This document shows positions 1 to 6,474 of a stretch of DNA of 6,474 nt, in pieces. The first letter of the stretch is position 1; every line of letters begins with the position of its first letter. Under the pieces are notes generated by a model. The model searched no databases. It saw nothing but the letters and a program-made list of their open reading frames with translations, and had not been told where the DNA came from. The stretch comes from an uncultured Verrucomicrobiales bacterium. GTDB lineage: Bacteria; Verrucomicrobiota; Verrucomicrobiae; Limisphaerales; CANJSG01. The position numbers were made by a program, and so were the translations under genes. The stretch covers positions 1 through 6,474 of the forward strand of contig CAMLMI010000279.1 of NCBI GenBank assembly GCA_946480965.1, written 5' to 3'.

Positions 1-3000
1 AGGACCGGGCATTGGTGGCGGTGGCCAATCTTGGTGTCTTTGCCTCCACCGATGGCGGCGTGAGCTATTTCCCGTCCGACAACGGCATCAACCTGGAAGG
101 CACCCTGCATCGCGCCGGCATCTTCTTTTCCGACATGGCGGCCACGCCCGGCGGCACGGTGTATGTGCTGACCAAAAGCGGTCCTTGGTTCGTCTATCGC
201 AGCTCCGACGCAGGCCGGTCTTGGGAACGCATCAACTCCGCGGGCTTGTTCGGCACCAGCACAGGCGACTTCGGCTACTGGCGTCTGGCCGTCGATGGCG
301 AGAACCTCATCGTCGCACCGGCGCGTCTGAGCGGCGTCTCCAAGATGTGGCTCCATCGTCCGGCCAACGGCTGGTATTCCGTGGCGATGGACGGCTTTGT
401 CGGCGACGGCGGCGAACCCAGCGTCGCGGTCCACGGCGGCTACGTCCTCTATTCCACCGGCACGAATCTCTTCCGCGCGAACCTCGCCACGCTCCCGCTC
501 CAGGAGATCGCCCCGAGCAAGCTCACCCTCAGCGGAGGCGGCGGCGTGAACGTCGGCGTCTCGCGCACCTTGAGCGCCACGGTCGATGGCACGCGGCCTC
601 TCAACTACCAGTGGTATCGCGACGGCCAGCCGATCTCAGGTGCGACCGGCTCGGAATACACCTTCACCGCCGCGACCGGCACGGATGGCGGCGAATTTAA
701 GCTCGTGGCCAGCAACTCCGCCGGCGCGATCACCAACAGCGTGACCGTCACGGCCTACGCCGATGCGCCCGGCATCCGCGACTTCACGTTCCGTCCCGGC
801 TTCGGCCATCTCGGCACCTTCGGCTACAGCCACTCGGCGGGCGTGGTTCTGTCCGTCTCCGGCGGCGGCGCCGATGTCATGCTGCCCTTGCCCGATGGGC
901 GGCTGCTCGTGGGCGGCGGCTTCAACGGCATCGGCAATCCGCCCATCGCCTTCGGCACGCCCACGGCCGACGTCACGCCCGACATGGTGACGCCGGCGAA
1001 CAGCTTCATCCGTCTGAACGCCGACGGATCGCTCGACACCACCTTCCGCACCGGTTCCGGCCCGAACGGCAAGGTGCGCGCCCTCGCGCGCCAAGCCGAT
1101 GGCCGCATCCTCGTGGGCGGCGAGTTCACCGCCTACAACGGCCAGTCCGTCGGCCGCATCGTCCGGATCGAGGCCGACGGTTCGATCGACGCGTCGTTCC
1201 AGGCCGCGTCCGGGGCCAGCAGCTACATCCGCTCCATCGTGGTCCAGGCCGACGGCAAGATCCTCGTCGGCGGCGCCTTCGCCTCATGGGACGAATTTGG
1301 TTTCGGCTACCTGGTCCGTTTGAACGCCGACGGCACCTTTGACCGGAGTTTCCGGCCCAACTTCCCGCTGAACGGCGAGGTCACGAGCGTGGTCCTCCAG
1401 CCCGATGGCCAGATCCTGATCGGCGGCGCCTTCAGCGGGATCACCGCCAACAGCCAGACCTACGCGAACCTGATCCGGCTCAACCCCGACGGATCGCTCG
1501 ACCCCTCGTTCCGCATCAGCAGCTACGTCGGCACCGTGATGGCGGTCCAGCTCCTGCCCGACGGCCGCGTCGTCGCCGGCGGCCTGAACAGCCCCTACCT
1601 CCGCGTCTATTCCGCCACCGGCGCGCTGGACAACACGTTCAACGCGAATCCGGGCAACGACATCTTCTCCCTCGGCGTCCTGCCGGGCGGCGAGATCGTC
1701 GCGGCGGGCGATGAACGCCAGATCCTCTACGGCCCGACCGGCACCGTGCTCACCAACCTGGCCGCCCGACCGCTCGGCGTGTCGCCGCAGTATTGGTCGG
1801 TCGCGACGCTGCCTGACGGCCGTTTCTTCGTCGGCGGCTACGCGGGTTCCGGCGGTGGCGGCATCGGCAAGTTCCTCGGCAGTCCCGTGGCCCAGGCCAT
1901 CGTCGCCAGCCCGCGCGCGATCCAGACGACCAACGGCGGCGCGGCCGGCTTCTCCGTCGAAGTGCGCGGAAGCGGCCCCTTCACCTACCAGTGGAAGAAG
2001 GACGGGGTAAATCTCTCCGGCGCGACTTCGGCGACCTATTCCATTCCTTCGGTCAACGCCTCGCATGTGGGCAACTACACCGTGGCCGTGACCGGTCCCG
2101 GCGGCGTGATGGAGAGCGCCTCCGCCGGGCTCACCCTGCTCGGCGCGCCGACGATTCTCTTCCCGCCCCAAAGCCAGTTTGTCGCCTTGAGCCGCCCGGT
2201 GACGCTCGGCGTCCGCGCGCTCGGCGCGGCTCCGGTGTCCTATCAGTGGAAGAAGAACGGCGGCGCCATCAGCGGCGCGACCAATGCCAGCTTCACTCTC
2301 GCCGCGATGTCGCTGGCCGATGTCGGCAGCTACACCGTGGACGTGACCGCCGCCGGCAGCACCGTGCCCAGCGCCGCCGCCGTGCTGACGACCGGCCATC
2401 TTGCGGGAGCGGTGGACCGTAGCTTCAACGCCTTCTATTCGGGCGACGGCACCACGTCCGGCGGCGAGATCGCCGACGCCGTGGTCCAGACCGACGGCAA
2501 GATCGTCGTCGCCAGCGGCCGCACCTCGTTCAACGACCGACCGAACGTGCGCGGCGTCTTCCGCGTCAATCCCGACGGCTCCTACGACACGACCTTCGCG
2601 CCGACGAACACGCTGGAATCCACCGCCGTCGCGCTCCAGCCCGACGGCAAGGTCCTCCTCGGCTTCGCCCGCAACGCCACCGTGGCCCAGCTCTACCGGC
2701 TGCATCCCGACGGCAAGGTGGACTACGCCTTCGCCAATCCGCTCCTCAGCATGAACGGCCGCGTCGCGCACATCGTCCCGCTGGCCGACGGCAAGATCCT
2801 GGTCTCCGGCTCGTTCAACAGCGTGGGCGGAGTGGCCCGCACGAACCTCGTCCGCCTCCATGCCGACGGCACGCTGGACACGGACTATTCGCCGGTGATC
2901 CCGGCGAACAGCTACATCCACCCGCTGCCAGATGGCCGCGTCGTCGTGGCCTATCGCCAGTTCACGACGGACTTCACCCCGATCCTCGATGTGAACGGAC

Positions 3001-6000
3001 AGCTGGAACGCTACCTCGGCAACGGTGCCTGGGGCGGAGCCATCGGCTTCGGCAACATCAACGCGCAGGTCAAGCTGCTGCCCAACGGCGGCTTCCTCGT
3101 GGTCAACGGCAACGTGGGCGGCTTCAACGCCCAGAACCCCGTGCGCTACCATCCCGACGGCACGCTGGACCCGACGTGGAAGTTCCACTTCAACCCCGGT
3201 GGCTTCAGCTCCTCGATCAAGCAGACGCTGGTGCAGCCCGACGGCCGCATCCTGCTCTTCGGCGAGTTCCCCGGCTCGCTGCTGAACACCACCAACCCCG
3301 CTTCGCTCGCGCTCAACCGGAACCTCGTCCGCCTCACCGCCGACGGCGAACTCGACGGCACCTTCGATGTCTTCGCCGGTGGCACGATGCCGGAGCGCGC
3401 GCTCCTGCTGCCCGATGGCCGGGTCTTCGTCGCGGGCTACTTCTCCGCCTGGAACGGCCTCACGAGCCACAAGCTCCAGATCCTCCAGGGCGACCTGGTC
3501 GAGCCCGCCTTCTACAACCAGACAACCTCTCTCGTTCTGACCCAAGGGAACAACCTCGTGCTGAATCCCGCGCCCCGCAGCCTCGGCGCCGCCAGCTACC
3601 AGTGGCAAAAGAACGGCGTCGATCTCCCCGGCCAGACCGGCGCGACGCTGAACCTCGCCGCGCTCGGCACGAACGGGTCGGGCAGCTACACGCTGGTCGC
3701 CCGCAGCCCATTGGGCACGAACACGACCACCACCACCGTCACCGTGCTCGGCGCGCCGGTCATTCTCGCGCAACCGGTGCCGCCCCCGGCCGTGTTGGCG
3801 AATCCCTTCACCATGAGCGTCGTCGTCACCGGCGCGCCGCCCTTCAGCTTCCAGTGGCGCAAGGGCGGCTCGGCCATCGGCGGCGCGACCTTCGCGAGCT
3901 TCACCAACGCCTCCGCCGCGCTGACCGATTCCGGCAACTACGACGTGGTCGTCGCCAATGCGTTTGGCTCCGCCACGTCGTCGGTCGCCGTCGTCACCGT
4001 CACCACCCAGCCCGGCGCGCTCTCGGCCGACTACAGCAACAGCGTCGGCCAGGTCTTCCACATGCTGCGCCAGCGCGACGGCAAGGTCGTCCTCGGCCGG
4101 GCCAACGGCCCCTTCCGCCTGAACGCCGACGGCACGGCCGACACCGCCTTCAATGCCAACATCACCGCCCTCGTCGGCGGCCAGGCGATGGCCCTCGCGC
4201 CCGACGGCCGCCTCTACCACTCGGCCAACGCTGTGCTCCACCGCTACTCCGCCACCGGCGTGCGCGACACGAACTTCGCCCTGGTCAACAACGCCCAGGC
4301 CATCACCGCCATCGACGTGCAGGCCGATGGCCGGATCATCCTCGGCTACTCGAACGCCGGGATGCGTCGCTACTGGCCCGACGGCACGCAGGACTTCGGC
4401 TTCACCAACAACGTCACGCAGGTCCGCACGCTCTCCGTGCTGCCCGACGGCCGCGTGCTGGTCACGACCGGCAACGGGTTCAACTCCGGTTCTGTCCGCC
4501 GTCTCCTCGCCGACGGCTCGTTCGATCCGTCGTTCGACAACGCCTCCTCCTTCAACAACGACGTGCTCTCCGCCGTGCCGCTGCCCGACGGCAAGCTGCT
4601 CCTCGGCGGCACCTTCACCGGCCACAACGCCGCTGCAGGCGGGTTCACCTCGAAGCAATATGTCGTCCGCCTCAACGCCAACGGTTCGCTCGACGGCGCC
4701 TTCACCGGCCCGAACTTCAACAGCGTGCTCTTCGGTGTGCAGGACGTGGCCTTGCAGGAAAATGGCCGCATCGTCGCGGTCGGCGGCTTCGGCACCGTCA
4801 ATGGCCTCTCCCGCTTGGGCGTGGCACGGCTCGAAGCCAACGGCGCGCACGATGCGACCTTCGACATCGGCACCGGCGCGGGCGGCGCGAACATCAAGGT
4901 CCAGTCCACGCTCGTTTTGCCCGATGGCCGCATCCTCGTCGCGGGCATCTTCACCACCTTCAACGGCGTTTCGCGCAACGGCCTCGCGCTGCTCAACGGC
5001 GACGTGGTCAACCTCGGTTTCCTCACCGAGCCGAGCGACCAGCTCCTCGATGTCGGCCAGCCGCTGAACCTCGCCGTCACCACCACGGCCACCACGCCGG
5101 TGAGCTACCAATGGTTCTTCAACAACGCCGCGATCACCGGCGCGACCGCCGCCAGCTACTCGGTCGGCACCACCACCACGAACCAGCGCGGCGGCTACTA
5201 CGTCGTGGCCTCGAACCTCTCCGGTTCCCGCACCAGCGCCGTGGCCAATGTGAAGATCCTGGCTGCCCCCGTTTTCCTCGCGCAGCCGGTGGAGACGAAC
5301 GGCTACCTCGGCAAGCTCGTGACCTATGCGCCGCTCGTCGAAGGCCGCGCGCCGCTCTTCTTCCAGTGGTTCAAGGGCGTCGATCCCGTGCCGGGCGCGA
5401 CCAACGCCACGCTCACGTTGACGAACCTCCAGTTCGCCGACTCCGGCGTCTATTCGCTCCGCGCGTCGAACAATCTCGCGGTCGTGGCCAGCACGCCGGT
5501 CAACCTGCTCGTGACCATCCTGCCCGGTTCGCTCGATCTCTCGTTCAACGCGTCGAACCACCTCGACGCTGCGGCCTCCGTGACCACGCTGCCCGACGGC
5601 CGCATCTACGTCGCGGGCAACTGGGTCTCGAACTTCACCTATCAGTCGCGCTTCGTCACCCGCCTGCTGCCCGACGGCAGGCGCGACCCCAGCTTCGCCC
5701 AGACGAACTTCAATCTGGCCGCAGCGGTCTATTTCAGGATCGATCCCAAGGGCAGGTTGCTGTGCGTCGCCAACAACGGCGGGCTCTACCGCGTGCTCCC
5801 GGACGGCCAACTCGACACCTCGTGGACCGGCAACAACCTCGGGTTCAACTTCGGCGTGGCCGCGGTCGCCTTCCAGCGCGACGGCAAGATCCTAGTCGGC
5901 GGTTCGTTCACCGTGCCCCAGCAGGGTATCCTGCGGCTGGAGGAAAACGGACAGATTGATCCGACCTTCAAGCCCGGCATCCCCGAGGCCGTCGCCTCCA

Positions 6001-6474
6001 TCCTCGTGCTGTCCGACGACTCGATCCTCGCGGGCACGCGCTTCAATCCCTCGATCAAGCTCCAGCGCTTCCTGCCCGATGGCGCGAAGTTCCCCGGCTT
6101 CACCAACGTCGTCTTCGGCGGCAACAGCGTGGACATGACGCGGCTGTTCGAACTGCCCGACGGCAAGCTCCTCGTCGGCGGCAGCTACCCCGGACGGCTC
6201 AACCGCTTCCTGCCCGATGGCCGGATCGATTCGACCTTCACCAACGCCGTAGTGGACACCGGAGCCGTCACGGACTTCGCCGTGGAACCGAGCGGCAAGA
6301 TCGTCGTCGTCGGCAGCTTCGGTTCCTGGAACAACGTGCCCGCTGCGGGGCTCGTGCGGCTGCTGCCCGATGGCGCGGTCGATCCCGGCTTCGTCGGCGG
6401 TTTGGCCAGCCCCGTTTCATTCAACAGCGTGGCGCTCCAGTATGACGGCCGCATCCTCGTGGCCGGCGGTTTTA
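1..6474 (+). CDS. Giant multidomain protein of delta-60 propellers and Ig-like domains, partial at both ends
   Basis: One frame (codons beginning at position 3, so residue n starts at base 3n) is open for 2157 codons across the full window, with no stop and no identifiable start, so both ends lie outside. The translation is coherent throughout: two Asp-box motifs (residues 15-22 and 67-74), seven Ig-like domains each with a Y/F-Q-W motif, and 28 delta-60 cores in four blocks of seven. Third codon positions are overwhelmingly C or G, as expected of a real gene in G+C-rich DNA. I found one cysteine codon (residue 1921). No membrane segment, signal peptide or catalytic motif is visible; a signal peptide and C-terminal anchor or secretion domain would lie outside. 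By family, delta-60 repeats (TIGR02608, DUF5122) form beta-propeller-like structures of unknown function, and bacterial Ig-like domains usually act as spacers or binding modules. A surface-exposed structural, adhesive or binding role is inference. No frameshift is seen. Confidence 0.95.
3..509 (+). other. N-terminal Asp-box (BNR-like) beta-propeller remnant
   Basis: Residues 1-169 of the visible protein differ from the rest. Two Asp-box motifs (S-x-D-x-G-x-[ST]-W) occur: STDGGVSY at 45-68, with Tyr in place of Trp, and SSDAGRSW at 201-224, a full match. They are 52 residues apart, a normal blade spacing for sialidase/VPS10-type propellers. Further strand-turn patterns follow (MWLHRPANGWYSV and GGYVLYSTGTNLFRA) without a clear Asp box, so they look like closing blades. 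The upstream part of this propeller is cut off by the window edge. Asp boxes are structural turns and do not show sialidase activity; no catalytic Arg triad or Tyr/Glu pair can be assigned. The fold assignment is fairly good; the function is unknown. Confidence 0.7.
510..761 (+). other. Ig-like domain 1
   Basis: Residues 170-253 show the Ig-like pattern of these bacterial proteins. A short strand (KLTLSGGG) leads to the strand ending in NYQWYRDG (Trp at 612-614), then ISGATGSEYTF and the F-strand pattern GEFKLVASNSAG. The cysteine that normally precedes the core Trp and its F-strand partner are both absent, so the fold has no disulfide. This is the only Ig domain that stands alone; the others come in pairs. 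It joins the Asp-box region to delta-60 block A. The exact binding partner, if any, cannot be told. Confidence 0.85.
762..1880 (+). repeat. Delta-60 repeat block A: seven repeats, probable seven-bladed propeller
   Basis: Residues 254-626 hold seven delta-60 cores starting at residues 296 (LPDGRLLVGG), 364 (QADGRILVGG), 415 (QADGKILVGG), 466 (QPDGQILIGG), 518 (LPDGRVVAGG), 560 (LPGGEIVAAG) and 603 (LPDGRFFVGG). Between cores lies the second hallmark, R-L-N-x-D-G-S-x-D-x-x-F. Spacings are 68, 51, 51, 52, 42 and 43 residues. The first is long because of an insertion of about 23 residues at 936-1004. Blades 5-7 are shorter and more degenerate, and blade 6 has lost the core Asp. The block opens with a D-F-T-F strand, as the others open with D-x-S-F-like strands, which fits a ring closed by pairing of N- and C-terminal strands. 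The seven-blade ring is inferred from the count. Confidence 0.9.
1881..2141 (+). other. Ig-like domain 2
   Basis: Residues 627-713. The strand FTYQWKKDG (Trp at 1992-1994) is followed by NLSGATSATYSI and the F-strand HVGNYTVAVTGPGG, a clear match to the Ig-like pattern without the disulfide cysteines. It begins just after the last blade of block A, through SPVAQAIVASPRAIQ, and ends in LTLLGAP, a linker that recurs between the Ig domains of the other pairs. It is the first of the pair that separates blocks A and B. Confidence 0.88.
2142..2393 (+). other. Ig-like domain 3
   Basis: Residues 714-797. It starts with GAPTILFPPQSQ, an A-strand in the style of the x-I-x-x-x-P-x-S/x-Q openings common in bacterial Ig-like tandems. 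It continues with VSYQWKKNG (Trp at 2247-2249), AISGATNASFTL and DVGSYTVDVTAAGS. Cysteines are absent. The Q-W-K-K and S-G-A-T segments closely resemble domain 2, suggesting that this pair arose by local duplication. It leads directly into block B through GHLAGAVDRSF. Confidence 0.88.
2394..3521 (+). repeat. Delta-60 repeat block B: seven repeats, probable seven-bladed propeller
   Basis: Residues 798-1173 contain seven cores starting at residues 829 (QTDGKIVVAS), 879 (QPDGKVLLGF), 927 (LADGKILVSG), 975 (LPDGRVVVAY), 1026 (LPNGGFLVVN), 1078 (QPDGRILLFG) and 1136 (LPDGRVFVAG). Spacings are 50, 48, 48, 51, 52 and 58. The block opens with the D-R-S-F strand of GAVDRSFNA. It closes with LQILQGDLVEPAF, which occupies the place of an L-x-x-D-G-x-x-D-x-x-F strand before Ig domain 4. 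Blade 6 carries a long loop (3270-3320) rich in Asn, Thr and Leu. Several GG turns seen in block A are replaced here (AS, GF, AY, VN, FG), so this block has diverged more at the strand end. Confidence 0.9.
3522..3749 (+). other. Ig-like domain 4
   Basis: Residues 1174-1249, slightly shorter than the others. The pattern is LVLTQGNNLVL, ASYQWQKNG (Trp at 3603-3605), DLPGQTGATLNL, then GSGSYTLVARSPLG and a Thr-rich last strand (NTTTTTVTVLG). No cysteine is present. The TVTVLGAP ending matches the LTLLGAP and VKILAAP linkers of the other pairs. It follows block B and pairs with domain 5. Confidence 0.87.
3750..4007 (+). other. Ig-like domain 5
   Basis: Residues 1250-1335. It opens with GAPVILAQPVPPP, continues with FSFQWRKGG (Trp at 3855-3857), AIGGATFASFTN and the F-strand DSGNYDVVVANAFG, and ends in a Val/Thr-rich strand (SVAVVTVTT). 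The D-S-G-x-Y signature is the classical Ig F-strand motif minus its cysteine. It feeds into block C through QPGALSADYSN. Confidence 0.88.
4008..5024 (+). repeat. Delta-60 repeat block C: seven repeats, probable seven-bladed propeller
   Basis: Residues 1336-1674 contain seven cores starting at residues 1357 (QRDGKVVLGR), 1399 (APDGRLYHSA), 1440 (QADGRIILGY), 1480 (LPDGRVLVTT), 1527 (LPDGKLLLGG), 1585 (QENGRIVAVG) and 1639 (LPDGRILVAG). Spacings are 42, 41, 40, 47, 58 and 54. The first four blades are therefore compact (about 41 residues) and the last three longer, a different size pattern from block A, where the short blades come last. Blade 5 has a Gly/Ala-rich loop at 4623-4658. The block ends with LALLNGDVVNLGF leading into Ig domain 6, equivalent to the end of block B. 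Confidence 0.9.
5025..5261 (+). other. Ig-like domain 6
   Basis: Residues 1675-1753. It begins TEPSDQLLDVGQPLNLAV, the G-x-x-x-x-L-x-V B-strand pattern. It continues with VSYQWFFNN (Trp at 5112-5114), AITGATAASYSV and GGYYVVASNLSG, and ends VKIL before the AAP linker. It carries Thr-rich stretches (TTTATT and a run of four Thr at 5169-5180). No cysteine is present. First of the pair between blocks C and D. Confidence 0.88.
5262..5522 (+). other. Ig-like domain 7
   Basis: Residues 1754-1840. It opens with AAPVFLAQPVETNG, very like the start of domain 5 (GAPVILAQPVPPP). It continues with LFFQWFKGV (Trp at 5367-5369), PVPGATNATLTL, the F-strand DSGVYSLRASNNLA and a terminal VNLLVTIL. The similarity of domain 7 to domain 5, and of their positions, supports duplication of the Ig-Ig-propeller unit as a whole. 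It leads into block D through PGSLDLSFN. Confidence 0.88.
5523..6474 (+). repeat. Delta-60 repeat block D: seven core motifs, last repeat cut by the window edge
   Basis: Residues 1841-2157. Cores start at residues 1863 (LPDGRIYVAG), 1914 (DPKGRLLCVA), 1958 (QRDGKILVGG), 2003 (LSDDSILAGT), 2051 (LPDGKLLVGG), 2095 (EPSGKIVVVG) and 2146 (QYDGRILVAG). Spacings are 51, 44, 45, 48, 44 and 51. The seventh core is followed only by G-F before the sequence ends, so its second half is missing. Three cores (2, 4 and 6) have lost the canonical Asp-Gly pair (K-G, D-D and S-G). The only cysteine codon I see in the window, TGC at 5763-5765, lies in core 2. The block opens with LDLSFNAS, like the openings of A, B and C. 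Confidence 0.88.

Noticed and set aside
45..224. Possible sialidase catalytic domain, because of the Asp boxes.
   Set aside because: Asp boxes are structural turns found in many non-enzymatic propellers. No Arg triad, nucleophilic Tyr or F/YRIP motif is visible, and the N-terminal part is missing.
185..700. A 171-codon Arg-rich open frame on the + strand.
   Set aside because: It is out of register with the Asp-box and Ig 1 coding frame and has an arginine-dominated, domainless translation, typical of a shifted reading of G+C-rich coding DNA.
762..1880. Tandem DNA repeat or CRISPR-like array suggested by recurring CCCGACGGC/GCCGATGGC words.
   Set aside because: The recurring words encode the Pro/Ala-Asp-Gly of the delta-60 core. 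Flanking DNA is diverged, spacings are irregular multiples of three, and there are no conserved repeat-spacer units. It is protein-level repetition.
1284..5810. A 1508-codon open frame on the minus strand, with periodic Ala/Val/Gly/Arg/Glu-rich sequence.
   Set aside because: Its codons lie exactly opposite those of the + strand gene, so it can stop only where the gene uses TTA, CTA or TCA. Such codons are very rare here: I find TCA at 636, 1284 and 6417 and CTA at 5892, and these bound the open stretch. Its periodicity is the reverse reading of the delta-60 repeats. It has no recognisable domain.
3176..5959. A 927-codon open frame on the + strand in another register, very rich in Arg, Pro and His.
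   Set aside because: Stops in this register need a T at the third position of the real codons, which is uncommon. The translation is low-complexity Arg/Pro/Ala with no domain, while the overlapping frame gives coherent Ig and delta-60 repeats throughout.
1..6474. Promoter, ribosome binding site, terminator or internal gene boundary.
   Set aside because: The + strand frame is uninterrupted and domain-continuous across the whole window, leaving no noncoding gap. I saw no convincing hairpin with a T-tract.

Overview
The whole window is the interior of one very large protein-coding gene on the + strand. The reading frame whose codons start at position 3 stays open to the right edge: 2157 codons with no stop. 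Neither the start codon nor the stop codon lies inside the window. There is no intergenic DNA, RNA gene, promoter, terminator, CRISPR array or mobile element that I can support.

The product is a modular, repeat-built, probably extracellular or cell-surface protein. In order it contains: an N-terminal region with two Asp-box (BNR-like) motifs, one Ig-like domain, a block of delta-60 repeats (A), two Ig-like domains, delta-60 block B, two Ig-like domains, delta-60 block C, two Ig-like domains, and delta-60 block D, which runs off the right edge. Each delta-60 block has exactly seven copies of the core motif (L/Q-x-D-G-[KR]-hydrophobic-V-x-G). I read this as four separate seven-bladed beta-propellers joined by Ig-like linkers. 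From block B onward the unit Ig-Ig-propeller repeats three times.

Organism: the DNA is high in G+C (about two thirds by eye) with strong C/G preference at third codon positions. Giant proteins that fuse delta-60 repeats to disulfide-less Ig-like domains are, to my knowledge, typical of Verrucomicrobiota (Opitutales and relatives). I therefore suggest a verrucomicrobial chromosome with moderate confidence; Deltaproteobacteria/Myxococcota or another PVC-group bacterium is possible. No neighbouring gene is visible, so no operon or pathway can be inferred. No catalytic motif is evident, and a structural, adhesive or glycan/protein-binding role is the most that can be inferred.
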